Positions 6,535 through 14,951 of a stretch of 19,279 bases of DNA are shown here, piece by piece (within the stretch, counting starts at the first letter, position 1; each line of letters begins with the position of its first letter). The translations under genes and the position numbers were made by a program. Under the pieces are notes generated by a model. That model was not told the origin of the DNA. It ran no database searches and saw nothing but the letters and a program-made list of their open reading frames with translations. Where the stretch lies: positions 1 through 19,279 of the forward strand of contig JBKPDO010000369.1 in assembly GCA_046727955.1 (NCBI GenBank), given 5' to 3'. The DNA comes from DASVXQ01 sp046727955. Its GTDB lineage: Bacteria; Actinomycetota; CALGFH01.

Positions 6535-6721
6535 ATGAGCAAGCTCCCCCCACATGGAACGATCTCGACCCTTGGGGCCGTGGGGGGAGCGAGCTCCCCG
6601 TACGGCACCACGGAACGATCTTGACCTTGGGGGGCCGTGGGGGAGCGAGCTCCCCGTACGGCACCACGGAACGATCTTGACCTTGGGGGGCCGTGGGGGG
6701 AGCGAGCTCCCCTCACATGGA
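6535..6721. repeat. 56-bp tandem repeat array with internal hairpins
   Basis: Three copies with an exact 56-bp period, seen in the anchor GGAACGATC at 6556, 6612 and 6668. Copies 2 and 3 are nearly identical (one extra G); copy 1 is diverged. Each unit carries GGGGAG-CGAG-CTCCCC, and in units 1 and 2 this extends with flanking CCGT/ACGG to a ~27-nt hairpin (6578-6605, 6635-6661). Units 2 and 3 contain TTGACC. The array is bounded by CACATGGA (6551-6558 and 6714-6721), and a further AGCTCCCC copy precedes it. It fills the divergent region between the small membrane protein gene and murC, so it carries or replaces both promoters. 56 is not a multiple of 3 and no coding role is apparent. Confidence 0.85.
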
Positions 6722-6735
6722 TTAAGCTCCGCGCC

Positions 6736-8184
6736 ATGAACGGGGTTGACCTCCGCCGGCCGTATTTTATTGGGATCGGCGGCATCGGGATGTCGGGGTT
6801 GGCCAAGATCCTTGCGCAGCGCGGCGTGAGAGTGGCCGGCAGCGACATCGGCGAGACGGCCACGATCGCCGCCCTACGGCGGCTCGGCTGTGACGTCCAC
6901 ATCGGCCACGACCCCGCGCACGTGCTCGGCGCCAGCTGCGTGGTGACCTCCCAGGCCATCCGGGAGAGCAATATCGAGCTGAGGGCGGCCCGCGAGCACG
7001 GCCTGCGGGTGGTCCACCGCGCCCAGGCCCTGGCCGCGCTGATGGACGGCTACCGGTCGGTTGCCGTGGCCGGCACACACGGCAAGAGCAGCACTACGAT
7101 CATGCTCGCCATTGCCTTCGAGCAGCTCGGCCTGGACCCCTCGTTCGCGGTCGGCGCGGACCTCGACGAGCCCGGCAGCAACGCCCACCACGGGACCGGT
7201 GACCTCTTCGTCGCGGAGGCCGACGAGTCGGACCGCAGCTTCCACTATTTCCGCCCGCGGGTCGCGATCGTGCTCAATGTCGAGGAGGACCACCACGACC
7301 ACTACTCCTCGCTGCGGGAGCACATCGAGTCGTACGAGACGTTCGCGCACGCCATCCAGCCCGGCGGCACCCTGGTCACGTCGGCCGACAACGCCGGCGC
7401 CCGCGAGCTGCTCCGCCGTCTCCGCCAGTCCGCCCCCGACCTGGCGGTCATCACCTACGGCGAGGCGCCAGATGCGGACGTGCAGCTGGTGAAGGCCGCG
7501 CCGCACGGGTTCTCCAGCGACGCGAGCGTGCGGATCGACGGTCGGGAGGTCACCTTCACGCTGCGCGTGCCCGGCCGGCACATGGCACACAACGCCACCG
7601 GGGCGCTCGCGGTCGGCGTGGCGCTCGGCGTTGAGCCGCGGGCGCTCGCCACGGCGCTGGCCGGTTACCAGGGCATCCAGCGACGCTTCACCCGCCGCGG
7701 CGAGGCCGGGGGTGTGCTGGTGGTCGACAGCTACGCGCACCACCCCACGGAGATCGCAGCGGACCTGGAGACGGCCCGCCAGGCTGTAGGCGCTTCGGGC
7801 CGCGTGGTGGTGGTGTTCCAGCCGCACTTGCCGAGCCGGACCCGAGCGCTCGGCGAGCAGATCGGGACGGTCCTTGCGAAGGCGGATCTCGCCGTGATCA
7901 TGGAGGTCTACACCGGACGGGAGGACCCCATTCCCGGGGTGACGAGCAGGGCCGTTGCGCTGGCAGCGCTGGAGGCCGGCGCCCTGGTGCGCCTCGAGCC
8001 CCGCTGGGCGGCCGTTCCCGAGGTGGTGGCCAGCCTGGTACGCCCAGGAGACCTGGTGCTGACCATGGGGGCGGGAGACGTCACCGGGATGGGCCCGCTG
8101 ATCCTGGAGCGGATCCGCGTCCGCGCGGGCGCCGACCATCCCGGCCCCGGCCATGAGCCCACCGCCGGTAGCCGGTCCTTATAG
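6736..8184 (+). CDS. murC: UDP-N-acetylmuramate--L-alanine ligase (MurC)
   Basis: 482 residues, normal MurC length. Mur ligase domains are in order: an N-terminal UDP-binding Rossmann domain (FIGIGGIGMSGLAKILAQRG), the ATP P-loop GTHGKSSTT (113-121), the central motif ADESDRSF...LNVEEDHHDHY, the HNATGALAVG segment, and the C-terminal DSYAHHPTEI. It catalyses ATP-dependent addition of L-Ala to UDP-MurNAc in the cytoplasm, the first peptide step of peptidoglycan synthesis. It stands alone here, without murG, ftsQ or other division/cell-wall genes. The ATG at 6736 is set by the family N-terminus; no Shine-Dalgarno is visible in the 20 nt before it, and the 56-bp repeat array ends only 15 bp upstream. 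An open frame extends up into the repeats but is not coding-like. Confidence 0.93.
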   Translation: MNGVDLRRPYFIGIGGIGMSGLAKILAQRGVRVAGSDIGETATIAALRRLGCDVHIGHDPAHVLGASCVVTSQAIRESNIELRAAREHGLRVVHRAQALAALMDGYRSVAVAGTHGKSSTTIMLAIAFEQLGLDPSFAVGADLDEPGSNAHHGTGDLFVAEADESDRSFHYFRPRVAIVLNVEEDHHDHYSSLREHIESYETFAHAIQPGGTLVTSADNAGARELLRRLRQSAPDLAVITYGEAPDADVQLVKAAPHGFSSDASVRIDGREVTFTLRVPGRHMAHNATGALAVGVALGVEPRALATALAGYQGIQRRFTRRGEAGGVLVVDSYAHHPTEIAADLETARQAVGASGRVVVVFQPHLPSRTRALGEQIGTVLAKADLAVIMEVYTGREDPIPGVTSRAVALAALEAGALVRLEPRWAAVPEVVASLVRPGDLVLTMGAGDVTGMGPLILERIRVRAGADHPGPGHEPTAGSRSL

Positions 8185-8224
8185 GAATAGGACCCTGCTC
8201 TCGTCCGGGCGCTTGCACCGCCGG

Positions 8225-8916
8225 TCATGGGCTCTCGGCCAGCTGGCCATCGCGCATGGTGACGACACGGTCCACCAGCTTCAGGAACTCGTGGCTGTGG
8301 GTGGCCACCAGGCAACTCGTACCCTGCCGGCAGTCCAGCGGAACGCCTGGAACACCATGGCGGCCCAGTCGGCGTCCTGGTGCCCGCTGGGCTCGTCGGC
8401 CAGCAGCACGCGCGGCTCCATCACCATCGCTCTGGCCAGGGCGGTCCGCTGCTGCTCGCCGAGGGAGATCTCGGCCGGGGCGCGGTCGCGGTAGGCCTGC
8501 AGGCCGAAACGCTCCAGCAGGGCGGCGGCGACAGCCCGGCCCGTGGCGTCCAGCCGACCTGCCAGCCAGAGCGGCAGCTGCACGTTCTGCCCGACGGTCA
8601 GCTCGGCGATGAGGCCGAGGTCCTGCGGTACGATGCCAAGCTCGTGCCACGGTATCGGCTCAAAGCGGGCCCGCGGGCTCGCCTCGCCGTCGGCGCGGGG
8701 CCACTCGCAGCGGCCGACGTCTGGCTGCTCCCACCCGCAGATCACATTCAGCAGCGTGGTCTTGCCAGAGCCCGACGGGCCGACCAGGGCGACCACCTCG
8801 CCGGGACACAGCACCAGGGACGCCCCGCGCAGGGCCCGCACCTCCTCAGGGCCGCGGCGGTAGGACTTGTGGAGGTCGGTGACCCGGAGCGCGGCCGTCA
8901 CGGCGGTTGGATCCAC
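8225..8916 (-). pseudogene. LolD/MacB-type ABC transporter ATPase, frameshifted
   Basis: From a GTG at 8916 (AAGGGGAGAGG just upstream; a GTG at 8901 overlapping the previous stop as GTGA is the alternative) the frame encodes Walker A GPSGSGKTT (46-54), the Q-loop, a signature ISLGEQQR and Walker B LLADEPSGHQD. After ...MVFQAF (base ~8341) the frame turns into nonsense. The expected H-loop and tail (GTSCLVATHSHEFLKLVDRVVTMRDG) continue in another frame from ~8326 to a TGA at 8225. The intervening 14 nt are one short of five codons, so a single-base deletion explains it. No slippery heptamer is seen. This could be a recent mutation or a sequencing error. It is the third gene of the exporter set permease-ATPase-ATPase. 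Confidence 0.8.
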
Positions 8917-9737
8917 ACCCTCTCCCCTTCAAGGCCGATCCTGGCACGCCGGCCGGGGAACAGCTTCAGCGCCTCCGGCGGGAGCTGCACCCGGCCGGCG
9001 TCGTCGATCACTGACAGCCGCTCGCGGTCGGATGCCTCCGCCTCAGACCTGGTCGCTTCCGCCTCCATGGCGCCGTGGCGCAGGTACAGCGTGCGGTCGG
9101 CCACCCGTACCACCGCCTGGTCGTGCGTGGCCACCACGAACGCGGTCCCCCGTATGGTCAATGCCTCGACGGCGGCCAGCAGCGCCTGCCCGGAGGCAGC
9201 GTCCAGCTCGGCAGTGGGCTCATCGGCCACCACCAGAGGCGGGTCGCCGATCACCGCTCTGGCGAAGGCGAGCCGCTGCTGCTCACCGCCGGAGAGCTGC
9301 CGCGGCAGGTGGCGTCTACGGTCGCCTATGCCGAGGATGCCAAGCAACTCGTCCAGATCGCCAGCGGCCCTGCGCCGGGGCAGGCCGCGGAGCCTGCCGG
9401 CGAGCACGAGCTGCTCGGTTACGTCCATGTACGGGATGAGGTTGTCGGCCGGGCGCTGGAACACATAGCCGAGCAGCCTGCGGCGCACCCGACGCAGGCG
9501 CGGCGGTGACAGCCCGGCCAGCTCCACACCGCCCACGGCGACCCGCCCGGCGGTGGCAACGTCCATGGCGGCAAGGATGCGCAGCAGCGACGACTTGCCC
9601 GAGCCGGAGGGCCCCACCACCGCGCTGACCGCGCCAGCAGGAAAGGTCACGTCGATACCCTTGAGCGCGTTCACCTCCCCTGTTGGAGTCCAGTAGATCT
9701 TGACGAGGCCTACGCAGGCCGCCGCGCTATCCGGCAA
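8898..9737 (-). CDS. ABC transporter ATPase (LolD/MacB type) with AbrB-like C-terminal domain
   Basis: 279 residues. Walker A GPSGSGKSS (42-50), Q94, signature LSGGE (148-152), Walker B VVADEPTAELD (169-179) and H-loop His205 are all intact, so this is a competent ATPase of the lipoprotein/macrolide-exporter family. Residues ~240-279 (LSVIDDAGRVQLPPEALKL...) read like a SpoVT/AbrB swapped-hairpin strand pattern, added beyond the normal ATPase end. The start is TTG at 9737, with AGAGGTGAT 7 nt upstream; it overlaps the permease stop by 11 bp, and its own stop overlaps the next ATPase, so the three proteins are made together. The substrate of the exporter is not identifiable. Confidence 0.9.
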   Translation of the reverse strand: MPDSAAACVGLVKIYWTPTGEVNALKGIDVTFPAGAVSAVVGPSGSGKSSLLRILAAMDVATAGRVAVGGVELAGLSPPRLRRVRRRLLGYVFQRPADNLIPYMDVTEQLVLAGRLRGLPRRRAAGDLDELLGILGIGDRRRHLPRQLSGGEQQRLAFARAVIGDPPLVVADEPTAELDAASGQALLAAVEALTIRGTAFVVATHDQAVVRVADRTLYLRHGAMEAEATRSEAEASDRERLSVIDDAGRVQLPPEALKLFPGRRARIGLEGERVWIQPP

Positions 9738-12348
9738 GGCGCATCACCTCTGCCACGTTGGCGCGGTCTGCCCGCCACTGGACGAGGGCAGCGCCCGCAA
9801 AGGCCACCACCAGGACCGCCAGCAGGACCTGGCCGAACAGCAGCATCGGCAGGCGCAGAACCGGCTCAGGCGGGAACTGCGGCACAAGGTCGAGCTGCCT
9901 GTTGACCAGCGCCGCCGCGGCCCAGGCCAGTAACGCGCCGATAACCAGCGCGAGCAGCAGCATCCCGGCCAGCTCGAACGCGGTCGAGAGCCGATGCGTC
10001 CACCTGGCCAGCCCCATGCGACGCACCAGCGCGTAGGCGAGCACCTGCCCGCGCTGCCTGGCCTGCACGTACAGCACGAGGCCGGCCACGGACACCAGCC
10101 CGGCGAGCACGCCGAGCGTCTCCAGCATGCCCAGCGTCCATGGCATCACCCGGAACGACGGGGTGCGCAGCAGCGCCGCGGCGCTGGCGGACTGCTGGCT
10201 GGACACCATGAAGCCGCCCAGCTCGCGGCGGAGGGTGCCGAGGTCCTGCTTGGCCCAGACCTCCACCGTGCCGCCGACGGGCTCGGCGGGCAGGCTGGCT
10301 GCTACGGCCGAGCGGACCAGCGCGTTGCGGGACACCACGACGAGCGGCCGGTCGGTCGGCATGCCGGGGAAGACTTTGGCGGTCACCACGTCGAGGGGGA
10401 AAGGAGCGTCCGATATGTAGAGGGTGGCCTCGGGCGGTAACGGCCTGCCGGCGGCGATCACGGCCAGCCGTGCGGGTCGCGGATGGTCCAGGTGGCGCAG
10501 CAGCTCGCCAAGGGACCGGGACGCGAACGAGCGGTCCCAGAAGGCGCCGCGCGCGAAGCTGGACGGGTCGATCACCAGCAGAGCGACCTGAACCTGGCCG
10601 GGTTCGACGGACGCATCGCCCTCGTGGACCCGCATGACCCGGGTGGCGGGCAGCCGGGAGCCGGCGGGTAGCTGGTAGCTGGGCGACACCACCAGGCTCG
10701 CGTCGCTGCCGACGATCACCCGCGCCTTGGCGAGGGCGGTGGCCCTGGTGGAGGTGGCCAGAATGCCGGCGTAGGTGAGCAGCCCGAGCGACACGGTCGA
10801 GGCGGTGAGCAGCAGCAGCGCCGTGCGCGGCGCCGCGGCCAGCCGCCGCAACGCTAGGAACAGCACCGGGGGCAGGCGCCCGAAGCTAGTCAGCCGGTTG
10901 GCCAGCAGGCGGCCGAGCCCGCGGCTGGCAAGCCTGGCGAGCCCACTGATGAGCAGCAGCGGGAACAGCACGAGCAGCCAGTCCACCCGCGGGACCTGGT
11001 CGTTCCCCTGGACGGTGGCGCCACCGCGGATGGTGACCTCGTACAGGGCGGCCCCCGCCAGCAGCAGCGCCAGCGCCTCCCACAGCAGCGGCCGGGTGAG
11101 TGCGCCGGGGATGCGGCCGACCTGCTCCTGGGTCTCGCGGCTGGACGCCAGCACGGTGGCGACACCGATCAGCAGCAGGCCCGCACCCAGCATGAGCCCT
11201 GCCTCCCACCCGGCGGCGCGGACCACCGCCGCGGAGACTACCGATGAAGGGTCGAAGTGCCTGCCGAGCACGAGCGCAAGCTCCCAGCCGGCAACCCCTC
11301 CCAGGGCCATCGGCAGCGCTGCCTCGGCCATCGCCCGTGCACCAAGCCGCGCGCCGCCCACCCCCTGGGCGGTGAGGACCATGAACTCGCCTCGTCGGCG
11401 CCGCACCATGTAGAACCCAACGGCAGCCGCCAGCCCGAGCGCCAGCGCGCGGCCGGACAGCGAGACCGCCTGCACCGGCGCGGACAGCGCGGTCTGCGTG
11501 GCGCGGGCGTTGGCGAGGAATCCCGGCAACGACGCGGTGGACGTGGCGAGCCGGAAGTCGACGCTCGCGCCCAGGTCCGCGTCCACGAGCTGGATGCCAT
11601 CCGGCAGCTCCTCGACCTCGTCCAGGGTGAGCGGCCCGGCCGGCAGGGAGAAGTCCCATTCGAGACGGGCGACCAACTGGATGGCCTTGCCGATTTCGCC
11701 GAGCGTCTGCGGGGTGGCGAGCAGTAGCGGCGGCGGCTCGGTTTCCGTGACGGGGTTGGGATAGATGTCCGGCAACAGCGTGCCCCAGTACTGTGCCGGT
11801 GGCTCCCTGGCGAGATCCCGGTAGACACCAGCGATCCGTGTCCTGACCGGCGGCAGGCCGGGGTTGCGGATCAGGATCGTCTGGCCGGCGCGGACGCCCA
11901 GCTCCTTGGCGGTGGTGTCGGCCAGCCAGACGCCCTCGCCTGCCACCCGCTGGAGCGGACGCATGTGGTCGGCAAAGCCGGTCCTGGCGGCGGGCTGCAC
12001 GTGCGCCGCCCTGCGCCCGGCCGGGCGCAGCACCTCCACGCCGGGACCGAGCACGGTGAACGTTCCCCGCCCCAGTGTGGGAGCACGGTGGGACACGATC
12101 CGCTGAACGTCGTCGTCGACCGTGCGCAGCGAGAACGGGTCCACCTCGGAGCGGAACAGGTTGATGCTGAGCGGCGGATTGGTCGGCGCGCCGGCGAGCT
12201 GTTCGTGCAGGACCGCCCCGCCTGCGGAGGCGACGAACAGCTTGGTCGAGGTGGTGGCGAGCGTCAGGAGGAGGGCAGCCGCCGCCGCGGCCAAGGCCAC
12301 TCCCGGAAAGTGCAGCAGCCGGAAGGGCAGCTTGAGCAGCGTTCCCAC
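9727..12348 (-). CDS. FtsX-like ABC transporter permease
   Basis: About 873 residues. One membrane segment near residues 17-38 is followed by a large extracytoplasmic domain (~40-290). Further hydrophobic segments lie near 297-317, 341-363, 381-403, 421-441, 455-475 and 510-533, then a second external domain, then three more near 757-780, 800-825 and 838-860. This is the double-FtsX architecture (two MacB_PCD/FtsX halves, ~10 TM) of LolCE/MacB-like exporters that move lipids, lipoproteins or peptides out of the membrane. GTG at 12348 is preferred, with GGGAG 7 nt upstream; a TTG one codon earlier (12351) is possible. It sits 75 bp after glpC on the same strand and overlaps the following ATPase. 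Whether it shares the glp transcript is unclear, and no convincing promoter was found in the gap. Confidence 0.88.
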   Translation of the reverse strand: MGTLLKLPFRLLHFPGVALAAAAAALLLTLATTSTKLFVASAGGAVLHEQLAGAPTNPPLSINLFRSEVDPFSLRTVDDDVQRIVSHRAPTLGRGTFTVLGPGVEVLRPAGRRAAHVQPAARTGFADHMRPLQRVAGEGVWLADTTAKELGVRAGQTILIRNPGLPPVRTRIAGVYRDLAREPPAQYWGTLLPDIYPNPVTETEPPPLLLATPQTLGEIGKAIQLVARLEWDFSLPAGPLTLDEVEELPDGIQLVDADLGASVDFRLATSTASLPGFLANARATQTALSAPVQAVSLSGRALALGLAAAVGFYMVRRRRGEFMVLTAQGVGGARLGARAMAEAALPMALGGVAGWELALVLGRHFDPSSVVSAAVVRAAGWEAGLMLGAGLLLIGVATVLASSRETQEQVGRIPGALTRPLLWEALALLLAGAALYEVTIRGGATVQGNDQVPRVDWLLVLFPLLLISGLARLASRGLGRLLANRLTSFGRLPPVLFLALRRLAAAPRTALLLLTASTVSLGLLTYAGILATSTRATALAKARVIVGSDASLVVSPSYQLPAGSRLPATRVMRVHEGDASVEPGQVQVALLVIDPSSFARGAFWDRSFASRSLGELLRHLDHPRPARLAVIAAGRPLPPEATLYISDAPFPLDVVTAKVFPGMPTDRPLVVVSRNALVRSAVAASLPAEPVGGTVEVWAKQDLGTLRRELGGFMVSSQQSASAAALLRTPSFRVMPWTLGMLETLGVLAGLVSVAGLVLYVQARQRGQVLAYALVRRMGLARWTHRLSTAFELAGMLLLALVIGALLAWAAAALVNRQLDLVPQFPPEPVLRLPMLLFGQVLLAVLVVAFAGAALVQWRADRANVAEVMRLAG

Positions 12349-12423
12349 CAATCTTCTCCCACCAGCGAACCATCTGCGCGCCTCTGACCGAGTCTCTCAT
12401 AAACAACAAGCTTGACCGACGAG

Positions 12424-13674
12424 CTAGGCCAGGCGGTACGCGCGGTCCAGGACCTGCACCGGGTGATATACGGGAAGGCCGCTGGACTTGGCGATGTGCC
12501 AGCGGCAGGTCTCCGAGTCGCACACGACGAAGTCGAAGCGACCCGTCGCGGCCTGCTCGAACAGCGGCCCGCCCACGTCCATGGCGATCTGGTACTTCTC
12601 GACCTTGGTGCCGTACGTGCCGGCGGTGCCGCAGCAACCGCTGCGCGACAGCTCCACCTCCAGGCCGGGCACCAGTGCCAGCAGGTCGAGCGCCGGCGTG
12701 CCGACGCCGTGGGCCATGAGCTGGCAGGGCGGGTGGTAGAGCGCGCGGGCGGGCACTTCCCCGAAACCGGTGTCCAGCTCGTTGCGGTCATGCATCTCGA
12801 GCAGGAACTCGCAGATGTCGTATACGGCGCGCGACACCGCCGTGGTCTCCGCGTCCTGCATCGACAGCACCTCGCGGTACTTCGCCTTGAGCGTCATCCC
12901 GCACGAGGTCGAATTGGCCACGATCACGCCCGGGTCGCGTGCCGCCGGCTGGAGGTGCCTGATCAGCCTCCGCGCATAGCTCTCGGCGGTGCCGAAGTCC
13001 CCGTTGGAGATCAGCGGCAGGCCACAGCACGCCTGGCGCGGGAGGGTCACGGCCACACCATTCCGCTCCAGCACGCGGACTAGGGCCGCGCCGACCTCGG
13101 GCTCGAACTCCTGGGTAGCGCAGCCGTGGAAGTACGCCACAGTACGGTTGGTACCTGGCGCTGGGCGGTGCGACCGTGCCCACGAGCGGAAGGTCATCGA
13201 CGAGAAGTGCGGCATGGCCGCGTCTCGGTGCACGCCGAGGACGCGCTCGAGCACGGCGCGGACGATCCTGCTGCGCATGACCAGGTTGGCCAGCGGCGCC
13301 ACCGGCCTGGCCACGGCGCCCAGCAGGTGCGGCCGGCAGACGAGCTGGTCGCGCAGGCGCAGCCCCCCTCTGGCCTCGATCAGCTTGGAGCGCGCGATCG
13401 TATTGATCTCCGCGACGAGCACGCCCTCCGGGCACGCCTGCGTGCACAGACCGCAGCCGGAGCAGTAGTCGAGCGAGGCGTCTGGCGAGCTGTCGCCGTC
13501 GATGCCTGCCCGGAAGCGCTGGCCCTGCGGTCCCTCGTATTTCGGGCCCGGAAACAGGTTGGTGACCGCCGAGACCGGGCAGACCGTGTTACAGATATTG
13601 CACTTGATGCACCTTTCGGCGGTCTGCTCGGTGGTCTGCGCGGTGGTCTGCGCGGTGGTCTGCTCGGCGGTCAT
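12424..13674 (-). CDS. glpC: Anaerobic glycerol-3-phosphate dehydrogenase subunit C (GlpC)
   Basis: 416 residues. Two [4Fe-4S] ferredoxin motifs are present, CIKCNICNTVCP and CSGCGLCTQACP, followed by two Cys-rich CCG domains (FHGCATQ...ACCGLPL...STSCG, then HPPCQLM...GCCGTAG...CDSETC). This is the GlpC/heterodisulfide-reductase-D-like architecture. GlpC anchors GlpAB to the membrane and passes electrons from glycerol-3-phosphate oxidation to the quinone pool. The ATG at 13674 overlaps the glpB stop as ATGA. Compared with E. coli GlpC (~396 aa) there is a ~20-residue N-terminal extension of T-T-A-Q repeats before the first cluster. Confidence 0.93.
   Translation of the reverse strand: MTAEQTTAQTTAQTTEQTAERCIKCNICNTVCPVSAVTNLFPGPKYEGPQGQRFRAGIDGDSSPDASLDYCSGCGLCTQACPEGVLVAEINTIARSKLIEARGGLRLRDQLVCRPHLLGAVARPVAPLANLVMRSRIVRAVLERVLGVHRDAAMPHFSSMTFRSWARSHRPAPGTNRTVAYFHGCATQEFEPEVGAALVRVLERNGVAVTLPRQACCGLPLISNGDFGTAESYARRLIRHLQPAARDPGVIVANSTSCGMTLKAKYREVLSMQDAETTAVSRAVYDICEFLLEMHDRNELDTGFGEVPARALYHPPCQLMAHGVGTPALDLLALVPGLEVELSRSGCCGTAGTYGTKVEKYQIAMDVGGPLFEQAATGRFDFVVCDSETCRWHIAKSSGLPVYHPVQVLDRAYRLA
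13618..13671 (-). repeat. 12-bp tandem repeat encoding T-T-A-Q repeats at the GlpC N-terminus
   Basis: About four in-frame copies of a 12-bp unit (CAGACCACCGCG on the coding strand) encode TAEQ-TTAQ-TTAQ-TTEQ-TAE immediately before Cys22 of the first Fe-S motif. The unit is a multiple of three, so copy-number change keeps frame. Confidence 0.8.
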
Positions 13675-14951
13675 GTCGAGGCACCTCCCCGGCGCGGGCC
13701 GCTGGGGCTCGGCACTGGCGCCAGCAGCTCGGCGACGCGGGCCGCGGTCGCCAGCGCGACGCCCTCGCGCGACCCCTCGACGGTCGGATCGTGGTCGGCG
13801 AGCAGACCGCCGGCGCAGCGGACGTTACTGAGCAGCGGGCCGTCAGGGCCAACCGGCCGCAGCTCGCCGTCGACCCGCACTCCGGCCGAGCCGAGCGGGT
13901 GGTCGCCCAGGAAGCGCTCGGCCAGGAACGCCGTGCGGTCCGGGAAGCCCGCCACCGGCAGCCCGGCGACCGCCTCGACCAGGGAGCCGTCCCGCCGCGC
14001 CTCGATGCCGTGCCCGGCCACGCCGCCGGTAGCCAGCACCAGCTCCTCGCAACCGGTCACCACCTCGCGCGAGGCACCCTCGCTGCGCACCGCCATGACC
14101 CGGTCGCCGTCGCGCTCCACCCCGATCGCCGGAAAGCCGAGCTGCCAGCGGACCCCGAGCCCCACCAGCCGCTCGCGGTAGGCGTTGAACAGCCGCAGCC
14201 CCGGCACCGACGGTGGCGGGATCGCCGCCTCCAGCAGGCGCAGCCCGCAGCGGTACTCCAGGTCGGCCCAGGGCGCGTGGCCGCCCCGCAGCCCGAGCAC
14301 GGCGGGCACCACCGCGACCTCGGCCCCGTTGGCGGCGCGCGCCAGCGCGGGCGCGAGCCGCGCGCGGAAGCCCTGGTCGTCGAAGGCGCGGGCCAGCTCA
14401 ACCGCGGTGAAGTAGCGGCCGTGGCTCCAGGGCGGCAGCTCCACCGTGGCGGCGGTGATCTTGAGGCCGTCCGTCCAGCCGATGCGGCGCCGCAGCCCGG
14501 CGGCGCAGAGCGCCGGCGAGAAGTCACGGAAGCCGGCGAAGCCGAGCACCGCCACCGGCCCCTGCAGCTCCGCGGCCGCGGGGGCCGGCAGCAGGCAGGT
14601 CGTCCGCAGGGTGCCGAGCGCGGTCACCTGGAAGCGGTTGGCCGCCGGGTCGCCGGCGTGCTCCAGGCCGGCTCCGGCGGCGAAGCGCCGGAACCACTCG
14701 AGGCCGTCCCCCAGCGCCGCCACGCCGACCAGTCCGTAGGGGTGGCCGCTCGGCAGCTCGGCAACGGCGTCCAGGGGGCGCTCGACCGGCTGGTCACCGG
14801 TGCGCGCCAGCACGTCGACCGCGCCGGCACCCCAATGCGTGAAGCCATTGCCGCGGGCGATCAGCCGCACCTGCCGGCCCGCCTCGGCGAGCCGGGTCGC
14901 GCTGGCCAGCCCGGCCGGCCCGGCCCCGACCACCACCACGTCCGCGCGCAT
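13671..14951 (-). CDS. glpB: Anaerobic glycerol-3-phosphate dehydrogenase subunit B (GlpB)
   Basis: 426 residues (E. coli GlpB ~419). An N-terminal dinucleotide-binding motif VVVVGAGPAGLASATRLAEAG is followed by the GlpB-typical ARGNGFTHWGAGAVDVLA and, near the C-terminus, GGVAGHGIEARRDGSLVEAVAGLP and the closing flavin segment (AGGLLADHDP). GlpB is the second flavoprotein subunit; with GlpA it oxidises sn-glycerol-3-phosphate to dihydroxyacetone phosphate and delivers electrons to GlpC. The ATG at 14951 shares one base with the glpA stop (TGATG), and its stop overlaps the glpC ATG. Confidence 0.9.
   Translation of the reverse strand: MRADVVVVGAGPAGLASATRLAEAGRQVRLIARGNGFTHWGAGAVDVLARTGDQPVERPLDAVAELPSGHPYGLVGVAALGDGLEWFRRFAAGAGLEHAGDPAANRFQVTALGTLRTTCLLPAPAAAELQGPVAVLGFAGFRDFSPALCAAGLRRRIGWTDGLKITAATVELPPWSHGRYFTAVELARAFDDQGFRARLAPALARAANGAEVAVVPAVLGLRGGHAPWADLEYRCGLRLLEAAIPPPSVPGLRLFNAYRERLVGLGVRWQLGFPAIGVERDGDRVMAVRSEGASREVVTGCEELVLATGGVAGHGIEARRDGSLVEAVAGLPVAGFPDRTAFLAERFLGDHPLGSAGVRVDGELRPVGPDGPLLSNVRCAGGLLADHDPTVEGSREGVALATAARVAELLAPVPSPSGPRRGGAST

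Noticed and set aside
8174..8194. GGTCCT/AGGACC inverted repeat around the murC stop as a terminator.
   Set aside because: Only 6 bp with a 9-nt loop and no T-run; too weak to call.
12352..12423. Possible promoter between glpC and the permease (TTGTTGTTTATGAG region).
   Set aside because: No -35/-10 pair with acceptable spacing could be aligned.
10886..12637. 583-codon open frame overlapping the permease in another frame.
   Set aside because: Arg/Ala/Gly-rich shadow of the permease; the permease frame shows membrane helices and FtsX features.
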